Position numbers and translations under genes: made by a program | Source of the DNA: Actinomycetes bacterium | Lineage (GTDB): Bacteria; Actinomycetota; Acidimicrobiia; IMCC26256; PALSA-610 | Reading direction: 5' to 3' | Assembly (NCBI GenBank): GCA_025463905.1 | Contig: JAODBJ010000293.1 | Coordinates: 1-48,951, forward strand | DNA: 48,951 bases | Notes under the pieces: generated by a model | Told to the model about the DNA's origin: nothing | Database searches by the model: none | Seen by the model: the letters and a program-made list of their open reading frames with translations, nothing else | Part shown: one piece after another, positions 16,448 to 25,124 of the stretch | How the letters are laid out: every line of letters begins with the position of its first letter | Position numbering within the stretch: position 1 is the first letter of the stretch

Positions 16448-17730
16448 CAGGTTCTGTCCGCGTCGGCGAGCAGCGCTCCGTAAACCGCCATCGCGGCAAG
16501 GCGCCGGGTCGGGACATGCTCTGTCGGCATGTCGACCGGCTCGTAGCCGCGCAGCACGCGACGGGCAACGGTCACACGGTGCACCTCGTCGGGCCCGTCG
16601 TAGATCCGCGCCGATCGCGCGGTGCGGTACATCTCCTCGAGGGGGAGATCGGCCGAGTACCCGAGTGAGCCGTGGACCTGCAACGCGCGGTCGATCACGT
16701 TGTGCAACACCTGCGCCCCGAAGAACTTGATCATCGAGATCTCGGTTCGCGCCGCCGCCACGCCGTCACGGTCGATCCTCCAGGCCGCGTGGAGCGTCAT
16801 CAGCCGCGCGGCTTCGATCTCGGCCAGCGAATCGGCGATCCAGTTCTGCACCGACTGCTTCTCGGCAAGCATCGAACCGTGCACCGAACGCGACACCGCC
16901 CGCTCGCACAACATGTCGAAGGCCCGCTTGCTCTGGCCTAACCAGCGCATGCAGTGATGAATGCGCCCCGGCCCGAGCCGCTGCTGCGCGAGCACGAAGG
17001 CCTTTCCCTCTTCTCCGAGGATGTTCTCGGCCGGTACCCGCACGTTCTCGTATGTGATCTCACTCTCATTCGCGTACATCGGGGGACGTTCGTACGGGTG
17101 CTGCATGCTTGGCACGTCGCGTATGTGGACGCCTGGGGTGCCCTTCGGGACGATGATCATCGAGAAACGGTCGTGCGCGTTCTCGCGGTCGTTCGTGCGG
17201 CACATCACGATGATGAAATCGGCGACCGACCCGTTCGACGAGAACCACTTCTGCCCGTTGATCACCCATTCGCCACCATCGAGCACGGCTCGCGTCTCGA
17301 TCAATGTCGGGTCGGAGCCACGACCCTGTTCGGTCATCGAGAAGCAGCTCCGCAGCTCGCCATCGAGCAAGGGCCGCATGTAACGGGCTTTCTGGTCGGC
17401 TGTCCCCGCGATCGCGATGAGTTCCGCGTTCCCCGAATCGGGGGGTTGGCTGCCGAACACGACCGGCCCGATGATGGCTGAGGAACCAACGATCTCGTTG
17501 AGCAGCGCGAGCTTCACCTGTCCGTAACCGGTGCCGCCCAACTCGGGTGGCAGATGGGCTGCGAACAACCCCGCCTGCTTCGTCTCTTCCTTGAGCGGCG
17601 CCGTGAGCCGTCGGAACTGCCCGTCGTCGAGCGGCAATGTCTCGAGCGGGTACACGCGTTCGCGCATGAACTGTCGCGCCCACGCAAGCTTTGCTTCGAA
17701 CTCGGGCTCAGTAGAGAAATCCCACACCAT
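16447..17730 (-). CDS. Acyl-CoA dehydrogenase family, ACAD10/11 (LvaC)-like
   Basis: 427 aa FAD flavoprotein with N-terminal helical domain, middle beta domain (CFSMTEQGRGSDPT, GEWVINGQKWFSSNG) and C-terminal helical domain (HHCMRWLGQSKRAFDML, LQVHGSLGYSADLP). The segment IYDGPDEVHR replaces the usual Y-E-G-T loop of ordinary acyl-CoA dehydrogenases and is characteristic of the ACAD10/ACAD11 group. The adjacent upstream gene is an APH-fold kinase, the same partner fused to ACAD in ACAD10/11 and encoded beside LvaC in levulinate operons. There a 4-hydroxyacyl-CoA is phosphorylated and then rearranged by the ACAD partner. That function here is inferred. Confidence 0.92.
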   Translation of the reverse strand: MVWDFSTEPEFEAKLAWARQFMRERVYPLETLPLDDGQFRRLTAPLKEETKQAGLFAAHLPPELGGTGYGQVKLALLNEIVGSSAIIGPVVFGSQPPDSGNAELIAIAGTADQKARYMRPLLDGELRSCFSMTEQGRGSDPTLIETRAVLDGGEWVINGQKWFSSNGSVADFIIVMCRTNDRENAHDRFSMIIVPKGTPGVHIRDVPSMQHPYERPPMYANESEITYENVRVPAENILGEEGKAFVLAQQRLGPGRIHHCMRWLGQSKRAFDMLCERAVSRSVHGSMLAEKQSVQNWIADSLAEIEAARLMTLHAAWRIDRDGVAAARTEISMIKFFGAQVLHNVIDRALQVHGSLGYSADLPLEEMYRTARSARIYDGPDEVHRVTVARRVLRGYEPVDMPTEHVPTRRLAAMAVYGALLADADRT

Positions 17731-17751
17731 GGCGCTCCCGCGTTGCTCCTG

Positions 17752-18810
17752 CTATGCCTCGCCGCGCGTGATCGCGAGCGCGTAGGCCGCATGGTTCGGT
17801 ACTGCATGCTCGAAGGTCGCCAGGTGCGCGTCGTCGGCATCGCCGCGTACGAAACGCGCGTAACTCCCTTCGAGGATGCACGCCACCTTCAATTGCGCCA
17901 TCGCCCGGTACCACGCGAGGTCGGTCAACTCGAGGCCGGTGCGGCTCGCGTATCGCGCGGTGAGCTCCGCCCGGCCCGGGAACCCGGCGACGTCGTAAGG
18001 CAAAGCCGAGGCACTCCAGCGCTGCGGTTCGTCGCCTTCGAGCCATAGGCCTGCGAGGTAACCCAGGTCCATCAGCGGGTCGCCGATTGTGGCGGTCTCC
18101 CAATCGACGACGCCGATCATGTAGGTGGGCTGCTCGCGTGCGTACAACACGTTGTGCAGGCCGTAGTCGCCGTGGATCAACGTCGCCCGTTGCGTTGTCG
18201 GCACGTGGTCGCAGAGCCAGCGGGCCGCCGCGTCGAGGTCGGGTAGGTCGCGCGTGCGGTACGACGCGAGTTGCCTCATCCAACGATCGGCTTGTCGCGC
18301 CGTGAAGTTGTCGGGCCGGCCGAAGTCATCGAGGCCGACGGCGCGCCAATCGACGTCGTGGATCGCGGCGAGCGCGTCGAAAAGTTCTTCCGCCACGCGC
18401 CGCCGCGCCGCGGGCTCATCGAACGGTGCCGGGAGGTCGTCGTACAGGCGCAACCCGTCCAGGTGTTCCATGACGTAGAACGGTGCGCCGATCACGTCGT
18501 CGTCCTCGCACAACAGGAACGCCTCCGCGTGCGGCACGCCTGACTCATGCAACGCGCGTTGCACACGGAACTCGCGCGCCATGTCGTGGGCACGGGGCGA
18601 GTTCGACACCCGCGGCGGTCGACGGAGCACGAACCGGTGCCCGTCGCGTTCGAGTGAGAACAGCTCGTTCGAATGACCGGTCGTGACCCGCTTCATGCGG
18701 AACGGGCCCTCGCCGGGCAGCCGATCACCGATCCACGCGCGGACGGCGGGCTCGGGCGCGAGCCGCTCGACGAGTAGGTCGTCGCCGGTCAAGCCGTCGG
18801 GCTCAGCCAC
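17752..18810 (-). CDS. APH-family phosphotransferase (LvaA / ACAD10-11 kinase-like)
   Basis: 352 aa kinase-fold protein. The catalytic loop HGDYGLHN (213-220, D215) and the metal-binding DWETATIGDP (D236) are intact. The N-lobe has RVTTGHSNELFSL and FVLRRPP with the ATP-contact region. Such proteins next to ACAD10/11-type dehydrogenases are thought to phosphorylate the hydroxyl of hydroxyacyl-CoAs rather than antibiotics. The ATG overlaps the CaiB gene by 22 nt and the dehydrogenase begins 21 bp after its stop. Automatic annotation as aminoglycoside resistance would be misleading. Confidence 0.92.
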   Translation of the reverse strand: MAEPDGLTGDDLLVERLAPEPAVRAWIGDRLPGEGPFRMKRVTTGHSNELFSLERDGHRFVLRRPPRVSNSPRAHDMAREFRVQRALHESGVPHAEAFLLCEDDDVIGAPFYVMEHLDGLRLYDDLPAPFDEPAARRRVAEELFDALAAIHDVDWRAVGLDDFGRPDNFTARQADRWMRQLASYRTRDLPDLDAAARWLCDHVPTTQRATLIHGDYGLHNVLYAREQPTYMIGVVDWETATIGDPLMDLGYLAGLWLEGDEPQRWSASALPYDVAGFPGRAELTARYASRTGLELTDLAWYRAMAQLKVACILEGSYARFVRGDADDAHLATFEHAVPNHAAYALAITRGEA

Positions 18811-19976
18811 CGCGCGAGCACCTCATCGGTGTCGGCACCAACCTTCGGGGGCGGTGACGGGTTCGACCCCGGCCTTCCCCCGCCCTGGTCGATGAACCGG
18901 ATCGGGCTCGCGACGTTCGGGATGCGGTGGATCTCGTCGTGCTCGAGCATCTGGCGGGCCGCGAAGTGCGGCGAGGCCATCACATCGGTGAGATCGAGCA
19001 CAAGGCTGCCAGGCACCGACCACTCGAGGAACGAGCGTGCCCACTCGTCGCCCGTGCGCGACGCGAAGAGCGGCTCCAGTTCCTGGCGGAGGTCGAAGTC
19101 GCCGTAGTCGACCTGGCCGTCACTGTGCCAGCGATCGAGGAGGTCGGGCCGTTCGATTCCGGCACAGAACCGCTGCCAGAACTTCCACTCGATCGCCGCG
19201 AAGAAGAGCAGCCGATCGTCTTTCGTGTGGTAAAGCCTGTGCATCGCGCCCCACATGTGCGAGCCGCCGTCTTGCACCCGGTCGCCGGTCGCGGCCTGAT
19301 AGGCGATCGCGGCGCGGTTGAGATCGACGAGCCCGTCCCAGCATGAGATGTCGATCCAGGCACCCTCACCGGTTTCACGCGCGCCGACCAGCGCGCCGAG
19401 AATCGCGAGCGCGGCGTTCGTCGCACCCTGTTCGTTGCCGAGGCTGGTGTACGCGAGCTGGACGAAGTTCTCTTCACCGTCGACGACGTTCGTCGCGGCC
19501 GTACCGGCCAAACCGTCCATGTTCATGCCATGGGCAGGCAACGTCGCCCATTCGCCGGTCTGACCGAAACCGGAGATCGAACAGGCGACGAGGCGCCGGT
19601 GGCGGCGCCGAAGAGCGGCGATGTCAACCCCAAGCTTGAGGAGGCTTCCCGGCCGCGAAACCTCGACGAACACGTCGGAAACTTCGATGAGCCGGATCAG
19701 CGTGTCGCGACCGGCTTCTTCGGTGACGTCGAGTGCCACGCTCTTCTTGTTGCGATTGAGGAGCCAGTTCCACACGCCTTCGCCTTCGACCAACGGTGGT
19801 ATCGATCGCAGGTAGTCGCCGGTGATGGGGTCCTCGATCTTCACGACCTCGGCGCCGAGGTCGGCGAGTTGGCGGGTCGCGAGACTGCCGACGATCAAGC
19901 GGCTCATGTCGAGAACTCGGACGCCGGCAAGCGGGCGATAGCTGATGCCGCGAGGGCTCGTCATTGATGCGCTCAC
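18789..19976 (-). CDS. CaiB/BaiF-family (family III) CoA-transferase
   Basis: 395 aa from a GTG at 19976 that overlaps the ligase stop as GTGA; an ATG four codons later (19964) is an alternative. Typical segments are PLAGVRVLDMSRLIVG, LGAEVVKIEDP, NRNKKSVALDV and SGFGQTGEW. The expected CoA-ester-forming aspartate is D214 in SCWDGLVDLN. It would move CoA between a pathway product and a fresh substrate acid. Encoded between a PaaK-type ligase and the kinase. Confidence 0.92.
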   Translation of the reverse strand: MSASMTSPRGISYRPLAGVRVLDMSRLIVGSLATRQLADLGAEVVKIEDPITGDYLRSIPPLVEGEGVWNWLLNRNKKSVALDVTEEAGRDTLIRLIEVSDVFVEVSRPGSLLKLGVDIAALRRRHRRLVACSISGFGQTGEWATLPAHGMNMDGLAGTAATNVVDGEENFVQLAYTSLGNEQGATNAALAILGALVGARETGEGAWIDISCWDGLVDLNRAAIAYQAATGDRVQDGGSHMWGAMHRLYHTKDDRLLFFAAIEWKFWQRFCAGIERPDLLDRWHSDGQVDYGDFDLRQELEPLFASRTGDEWARSFLEWSVPGSLVLDLTDVMASPHFAARQMLEHDEIHRIPNVASPIRFIDQGGGRPGSNPSPPPKVGADTDEVLARWLSPTA

Positions 19977-21286
19977 GTCGCGACCCGGCGGGGCTTGAAG
20001 CTTGCGCGAGGCAACGTGCCGATGCCGATCTCGGCGACGTCGACCGGCACCTCGAGTGCTTCGGTCAACACCGTCTGGTACTCGGCGCCGCGACCTTCGG
20101 TCTCAACGCGCAGCCGCAGCGCGGTGCCGTCTTGCTCAGCCGAGGGGGCGAACTGGAACTCGGGCGCGCCGTGGTCGTCGAGCGCCAACTGCACGTCGAT
20201 GGGGAGCACCATGCGACCGTTGATGTCGACCGCGTCGGTCGCGCGCCCGAGGAGCGTGTAGCGAGGACCGGTCTCACCGCACGGGCACGGTGCGGTGGTC
20301 ATCGTGCAGATGTCTTCGATGTCGTAACGCATGAACACGTTGTCGAGGCCGAACGTCGTGATAACCAGATGGCCGCGTTCGCCTTCTGGCACCGACCGAC
20401 CGGTGACCGGATCGACGACCTGGATGACGGAGTAGTCGCCGGGGGTGTGCAGCCCGGTGTGGTGCTCGCAGTCGGTGAGCCCGTAGCCGGGGATGTCACC
20501 GACGCCGCCCATATTCCGCATCGAAAAGCCGTATGCCCGTTCGATGCGCGCCCGGGGCCCATCGAACTGGAAGATCGCGTCGAGCAAGCCGATCGCCTTG
20601 CCGTCAAGGAACGACCGGATATCCATACCGTTCTCGCGGGCGACTTCGTCGTAGGTCGCGAGCTGCGAACTCGTCATCTGGAACCCGTCGGGGCGCAACT
20701 GGGCCCAGAGGCGTATGTGGTCGAGCGCGACGTCCGGCGTCAGCGGCGGTCCCACCGGTATCTCGAGAATCCCCGTGCGCACGAACCACAGCGCCGTCGA
20801 AGTACTCGAGATGTAGAAGCCCTGCGGCCAGCTGTGCGTGAAGCTGTCGCCCGGGCGTACTCCGTACCTCCACAGAACCCGGCATTGGAACTCGATGGCG
20901 GCTTGAAGGTCACGGGGCCCGAACATCATGATCACCGGCGTGCCCGACGTGCCGGTCGAGCCTCCAATGCGAACCGCGTCACGGATGCCGACAGTTCGGT
21001 AGCTGCCGAACGGCGGGTGCGCGACTTCATCAGCGCGCAAGTCGTTCTTGGTGGTGCGCGGGATGTCGTCGAGCGGCGGTATTTCACCCGCCGACAGACC
21101 AGCGGCCTCGAACCGGCGACGGTAGAACGCGACCGGCTGCTCCCAAATGCGTTTCCACTCTTCACCGATTCCCGCGGCCGCCCGTCGGACCAGCTCGGCG
21201 GTCTCGGTCGTCTGGGCGCCCTCATTCCAGAAACGGGCATCGCTCTCGGGCCGCGTGAAGCGGTCGGGCAGATCGGCCGATGTCAC
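19973..21286 (-). CDS. PaaK-type phenylacetate-CoA ligase family protein
   Basis: 437 aa adenylate-forming enzyme of the PaaK group. It has the P-loop GGSTGTSGTPVI (109-120), a YGLTDCEHHTG equivalent of the Y-G-x-T-E motif, and MRYDIEDIC near the C-terminal hinge. The start codon is GTG at 21286 with GCGAGGG upstream. It is the first gene of the operon running to 14114, which suggests it commits the substrate as a CoA thioester. The acid may be aromatic, but PaaK relatives also act on other carboxylates and this protein has no diagnostic residue I can read. Confidence 0.9.
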   Translation of the reverse strand: MTSADLPDRFTRPESDARFWNEGAQTTETAELVRRAAAGIGEEWKRIWEQPVAFYRRRFEAAGLSAGEIPPLDDIPRTTKNDLRADEVAHPPFGSYRTVGIRDAVRIGGSTGTSGTPVIMMFGPRDLQAAIEFQCRVLWRYGVRPGDSFTHSWPQGFYISSTSTALWFVRTGILEIPVGPPLTPDVALDHIRLWAQLRPDGFQMTSSQLATYDEVARENGMDIRSFLDGKAIGLLDAIFQFDGPRARIERAYGFSMRNMGGVGDIPGYGLTDCEHHTGLHTPGDYSVIQVVDPVTGRSVPEGERGHLVITTFGLDNVFMRYDIEDICTMTTAPCPCGETGPRYTLLGRATDAVDINGRMVLPIDVQLALDDHGAPEFQFAPSAEQDGTALRLRVETEGRGAEYQTVLTEALEVPVDVAEIGIGTLPRASFKPRRVAT

Positions 21287-21466
21287 GAGCGCCCTCGCCC
21301 CTCGACCAGATCGGCAGCAGCACCCACGACCTCGGGGGAAGGTCGCGCAGCGGGTGCTGCTGACCGTACCGTGCGCGGACGTCGGTACCGGCGAACCAAC
21401 GCCACCGCGATCACACCCTCACCCCTCGACAAAAGGTCGTTGACAGAACGTTGAGCGCCGGTTGAC

Positions 21467-21512
21467 CAAGCGCTCGCTTGTGAGCGTATCGGTGTCGTCC
21501 GTTCATTGTCAA
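21467..21512 (-). promoter_or_regulatory. Promoter and perfect 14-bp operator of the seven-gene operon
   Basis: On the minus strand TTGACA (21507-21512), an 18-bp spacer and TACGCT (21483-21488) form a good promoter with a start near 21476. The perfect-armed palindrome CAAGCG-CT-CGCTTG (21467-21480) covers that start, an ideal repressor position. The leader to the GTG at 21286 is about 190 nt; the region 21287-21466 shows no other clear element. Confidence 0.7.
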
Positions 21513-21553
21513 ACCTCCGGCCCACGACAGCGTCGCCGTGGTCATTCAGAAAT

Positions 21554-22459
21554 TCAGACGATGAGCATCGGGTTGACGGTGCAACCCGTTGCTCCCGAAA
21601 GGCGGAGTGGCGCGACCACGAGCGCCCCGGTCGCCCGCCCCAACTGGTCGAGCCTGTGAGCCGCGTCGCCGAGCGCGCAGTTGTCGATCAGCACGAGGCC
21701 GATGGCCCATTGCAGGAGGTGAACAGTGCATTGCGGTTCGTCAGGGTGCACCGCGTCGAGAAAATCCCAACCGAGTACCGAAACGCCGCTCTCGGCGATC
21801 CACCGCGCGCCGTCGCGACCAATCCCCGGTCTGGGCGCGCGGCTCGTCGCCGAAGTGAACGGGTGCCCGGCTCGTTCGAAGCGGTCGCGCCCCATGTAGA
21901 CGAGTAACCCGTCGCCGGGCGCAAGGTCGGCTTTGCCCTGGGCGAGCGCGCGCTCGATGTCCGCGCCGGTCACCGGCGCGGACGGGTCGACCCACGCGCA
22001 GTCGCGGGCGCGCGCAATATCGACAAGCACGGCCCGGGTTACAAGTCCGTGCTCGGCAAGATCGGCCACCGAGGGCGGGTCAGGCGCACCGACCGGTCGC
22101 CCGCCGTACCAGCTCGCGTCGAATCCCATGTGGTTGAGCGCGTCGAGATGCGTGTTGTGTGACCCGTGACAGTCGAGTTCGAGGTGATCGCTACCGAACG
22201 GCTCATCGCCGTCGACGGTGAACACCTCCAGCGCAAAACCCGGCCGACCGTCGCCGCGCACCGATGCGTGCGGGACGAGTGGCCGCGCGAGGCTCATCAC
22301 CTCGAACTCCTCGATCGCTGCGGCGGCGCGCCGACGCGCGGCGCGGTCGATGAGGTTCGCGGTGCCGAGCCGGTCGTCGGCACCGAAGCGGGCATCTGCG
22401 GCGAGCGCGCGGAGCCAGTCGGCGTAGCCGGCGACATTGGGGTCGACCGGCGCGGTCAT
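21554..22459 (-). CDS. Cyclase-family (kynurenine formamidase-like) metal hydrolase
   Basis: 301 aa member of the cyclase family (PF04199 type). The metal-binding motif is HNTHLDALNH (101-110), with H98 just before. Later SVLGWDFLDAV and LLQWAIGLVLIDN are family-like. These enzymes hydrolyse formamides, cyclic amides or lactones, or isatin-type rings. The ATG overlaps the preceding gene as ATGA. A frame extension to 22873 is Arg/His-rich antisense sequence and is rejected. Ring opening of a cyclic intermediate would fit the cluster. Confidence 0.9.
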   Translation of the reverse strand: MTAPVDPNVAGYADWLRALAADARFGADDRLGTANLIDRAARRRAAAAIEEFEVMSLARPLVPHASVRGDGRPGFALEVFTVDGDEPFGSDHLELDCHGSHNTHLDALNHMGFDASWYGGRPVGAPDPPSVADLAEHGLVTRAVLVDIARARDCAWVDPSAPVTGADIERALAQGKADLAPGDGLLVYMGRDRFERAGHPFTSATSRAPRPGIGRDGARWIAESGVSVLGWDFLDAVHPDEPQCTVHLLQWAIGLVLIDNCALGDAAHRLDQLGRATGALVVAPLRLSGATGCTVNPMLIV

Positions 22460-23334
22460 GATCGTGCCGGCTCCTTGTCGAGGCGGATGGTGCACACGCC
22501 GGCGCCGTCGTGCGGCGGGCATTGATGTCGTGGCCAGGGGCGTCCCGTGCGCTCGGTCGCCATCATCACGTGGATCGCCGCGACGTGGCAGCGGTACACG
22601 GGAAGGTCCCCGGCGCCATATGTGATCGGGTGCGCCTCCCTGACGACGGCAAGGTCGAGCGGAGGTCCGTAACAACCCGCGAGGACCTGGCGCGTGCACG
22701 AACCACACGGGTCTTGGTGGATCGTGAACGCGTCGTCGTCTTCGTCGATGGTGATCCGCGCGAAGTTGGCTCGCAGCAGCGACGCCCAGGTGCGTAGTCG
22801 CGCGACCGGCTCCTCGGCCAGATCGAGCACCATCCACCGCAGCAGCGTTTTTTCGCCGATGAGCCGCAAGCACGCCTCGAGATCATCGACGCCGCCGCGC
22901 CGGTACACCGCCGACAACAACGCCGAGGCCCAGTCGCGGTGCGCGTCGTGGAGCCGCCGATAGCTCGCCTCGATCTCGTCGTATTTGCGGAGCGGGTCGC
23001 GCGACGCGACGACCTCGTCGACGTCGTGGTCCACCGGTCGGCGGGCACGTTCGAGGTCAGCGTCGGTCACATCGTGAAAACGCGCGACTCTCCACGCGTC
23101 TTCCACCTCGAGCCCGCCGCTGCTCCCCCGCGGCGAGCCCTGCTGCGCAAGATGGCCCTGCACGAGCGCGGCCCACACCGCATAACCGCGGATCACGTTG
23201 CGGAACGCGACGAGGAGTTGCACGAGCGTTTCAGTGGCGCCGGGCGCCCCGCCGCGCGCGAGCGCGGTGGCGACTTCTTCTTTCGGACTGACGGCCAGCT
23301 GTTCGAGTTCCGACGCGGCGAAAAGGCGCGCCAC
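22456..23334 (-). CDS. Unrecognised protein with Cys/His-rich C-terminus
   Basis: 292 aa, GTG start 3 bp after the preceding stop. Residues 1-195 look helical, with an aromatic and charged composition (KYDEIEASYRRLHDAHRDW). The C-terminal 90 residues hold a metal-site-like set: C210, C213, C221, C249, H250, H255, H270, C272, H275 and C281. No signal peptide or membrane segment is seen. I do not recognise the family. It is encoded between another unknown protein and a cyclase-family hydrolase in one operon under a CAAGCGCTTG operator. A metalloenzyme or Fe-S protein is possible. Confidence 0.82.
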   Translation of the reverse strand: MARLFAASELEQLAVSPKEEVATALARGGAPGATETLVQLLVAFRNVIRGYAVWAALVQGHLAQQGSPRGSSGGLEVEDAWRVARFHDVTDADLERARRPVDHDVDEVVASRDPLRKYDEIEASYRRLHDAHRDWASALLSAVYRRGGVDDLEACLRLIGEKTLLRWMVLDLAEEPVARLRTWASLLRANFARITIDEDDDAFTIHQDPCGSCTRQVLAGCYGPPLDLAVVREAHPITYGAGDLPVYRCHVAAIHVMMATERTGRPWPRHQCPPHDGAGVCTIRLDKEPARS

Positions 23335-23337
23335 GTT

Positions 23338-23853
23338 TCAGCGCACGCCGGCTCGGCTCGCCGTACGCGCTAACTCGGCGATGCGCGCCATTGCGTCATG
23401 CACGACATCGACATCGAGCCGAGCCGCGAGTTCCGAGGCGCCGGCGTGTTCCAACATCTGCGGCAATCGCGAACGCAGACATTCGAGCGAGAACTCGAGC
23501 ATGTCGCCGCACGCGGTCGTGTCGAACACGATGATCTGCTGGTACTCGCCGGGATGGATGTAGTGGTAGTGAGGGTCCTCGTGGAACGCGTCGAAGCGCA
23601 GGTACTCGGCGCCCGTTTCGGCGTCGCACACGTGGAGCGACACGCCCTCGTCATCAAGCGTGGCAGGGCGAGCGGCATCGATCGTCGACTGTGAATCACC
23701 GCCCGCATAGTTGCCGTCGACGATGACGTCGGTCAGGACGCGGTACTCGACACCGACCGAGATCGCGCCCGCTGCCACATACTCCGTGTGCTCGGCGACC
23801 GGCGGGATCGCTTCCGCTTCGATGCGGATGCCGAGCGGCAGGGCGTTGCACAT
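23338..23853 (-). CDS. Unrecognised small protein with His-rich centre
   Basis: 171 aa from the ATG at 23853, chosen because AGGAGA lies upstream; an ATG at 23901 would lie in the operator. The protein has a predicted beta-rich N-terminal two thirds and a helical C-terminus. The central stretch FHEDPHYHYIHPGE places H91, H95, H97 and H100 close together, and C115 follows. I do not recognise the family. As first gene of the operon with the Cys/His protein and the cyclase, it may be a partner subunit. Confidence 0.82.
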   Translation of the reverse strand: MCNALPLGIRIEAEAIPPVAEHTEYVAAGAISVGVEYRVLTDVIVDGNYAGGDSQSTIDAARPATLDDEGVSLHVCDAETGAEYLRFDAFHEDPHYHYIHPGEYQQIIVFDTTACGDMLEFSLECLRSRLPQMLEHAGASELAARLDVDVVHDAMARIAELARTASRAGVR

Positions 23854-23887
23854 GCCGGGTCTCCTGTCGCCGACTTCACGTTCGGGC

Positions 23888-23916
23888 AGCATACCAATCA
23901 AGCGCTTGGCTGCAAG
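23888..23916 (-). promoter_or_regulatory. Promoter with perfect 10-bp operator in the spacer
   Basis: CAAGCGCTTG (23899-23908) is flanked on the minus strand by CTTGCA (23911-23916, 17-bp spacer) and TATGCT (23888-23893). A repressor here would occupy the space between -35 and -10. The start codon at 23853 would have a leader of about 30 nt. Confidence 0.7.
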
Positions 23917-23940
23917 GTGCGGCGAACGAGGCCGCCGCCG

Positions 23941-25038
23941 TCATCCGGGCACCAGCACAGCGTGGACCGGTGGTTCGGAACCCCCTTCGCCCGCCATCAC
24001 GGACAGCAGTTCGCCGACTCCGGCAAGGCTCGCAACCCGCCGGGGCAGCTCGTCGATCGGATAACGGCCCGACGCGAGGACCTCGAGCGCACGCCGGTAC
24101 GCGCGTACGTCGACTCCCATCGTGCCCTGGATACGCAACTCCTTGGTGAGGATGAGGTCGGGCTCGAAGCCGGGCACTTCACCTTTGCCGCGCACGCCCA
24201 CGATCACGATCCGGCCTCCTACGCGCGCAAGCCGCATCGCCTGCATCAGCGCGGCCGGCGAGTTCGCGGTCACGTCGACGATCAGGTCGGCCAGCGACCC
24301 GGACGCCGACGTGAACGCCGCAACGGGGTCCTCCTGCGCAACGTCGACCACCAGGTCGGCGCCGAACCGCCGCGCGAACTCGAGCCGCCCACGGTCGCGC
24401 GCGCCGAACCCGGTCACCATCACGAACGCCGCGCCGGCCTCTTTCGCCGCGATGAGCGCCGACAAACCGCGCACGCCAGGGCCGAGCACGGCGACGCGGT
24501 CACCGGGTTGAATCTCGCCGACTTCGGCCGCCCACTTGAAACCTCCGCCGAGCGGGTTGAAGAAAGTTGCGACCACGGGATCGATGTCGGCTGCCATCGG
24601 AAGAACCATGGAATCGGGCGCGAGGTAGTGGTGCGTGGCGTAGCCGCCCCAAAGCCCCGGCGCTCGAGACGCGGAGATGAAGCCATACATCTCGGCCGCG
24701 CCGTGACGTTCACATTTCTTGTAGTCGCCGGCGAGGCACCGCGCGCAGGCTCGGCACGACTGGAAGGTCTCGACGGCCACTCGGTCGCCGCGCTTGACGC
24801 CCCAACGCTTCGCGGCGAGAGGGCCGATCTCCTCGATCACCCCGACCGTCTCGTGACCCGGCACGAAGCCGTACGTTGGCCACGCGAGCTCGCCGGTGAA
24901 GAGTTCGTGGTCGGTGCCACACAGCCCGCACGCCTCGACCCGCAGGACGGCATCGTCGTCGCGAACTTCGGGAAGGTCGAGTTCGACGGGAACCATGCGC
25001 CGCGGCCCCTCGAGCACCAACGCCTGCGCCTTCGCCAC
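23941..25038 (-). CDS. Zinc-dependent alcohol dehydrogenase (MDR family)
   Basis: 365 aa from a GTG at 25038, preferred over GTG 25053 because GGAGGAG lies 6 nt upstream of it and would be inside the gene otherwise. Catalytic zinc ligands are C40 (CGLCGTDHE) with H62/E63 (PGHETVG); the structural zinc cysteines are C95, C98, C101 and C109. The Rossmann motif appears as VAVLGPGVRGL, with GAR after it. It probably oxidises an alcohol with NAD(P). It is divergent from an LLM gene with two operators in between. Confidence 0.9.
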   Translation of the reverse strand: MAKAQALVLEGPRRMVPVELDLPEVRDDDAVLRVEACGLCGTDHELFTGELAWPTYGFVPGHETVGVIEEIGPLAAKRWGVKRGDRVAVETFQSCRACARCLAGDYKKCERHGAAEMYGFISASRAPGLWGGYATHHYLAPDSMVLPMAADIDPVVATFFNPLGGGFKWAAEVGEIQPGDRVAVLGPGVRGLSALIAAKEAGAAFVMVTGFGARDRGRLEFARRFGADLVVDVAQEDPVAAFTSASGSLADLIVDVTANSPAALMQAMRLARVGGRIVIVGVRGKGEVPGFEPDLILTKELRIQGTMGVDVRAYRRALEVLASGRYPIDELPRRVASLAGVGELLSVMAGEGGSEPPVHAVLVPG

Positions 25039-25073
25039 CACGGGCTCCTCCACCGACGATCAACTCAATCGAG

Positions 25074-25116
25074 CAAACGCTTGTGGTGCTTATCGGAGGA
25101 CCGGCGACGCTGTCAA
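25074..25116 (-). promoter_or_regulatory. Alcohol dehydrogenase promoter and operator
   Basis: TTGACA (25111-25116), a 16-bp spacer and GATAAG (25089-25094) on the minus strand form a promoter. CAAACGCTTG (25074-25083, one mismatch) lies around the transcription start. Its centre is 51 bp from the operator at 25125-25134, close to five helical turns. Confidence 0.65.
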
Positions 25117-25124
25117 TAACCAAT

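Noticed and set aside
17752-18810. Aminoglycoside resistance phosphotransferase
   Set aside because: Kinase motifs are present but the context (ACAD10/11-like dehydrogenase, CoA-transferase, CoA ligase) fits acyl-CoA metabolism instead.
19964-21454. Long plus-strand frame of 496 codons opposite the PaaK-type ligase
   Set aside because: High-GC antisense shadow; composition is Arg/Asp/Val-rich with no motif, whereas the minus strand has clear ligase motifs.
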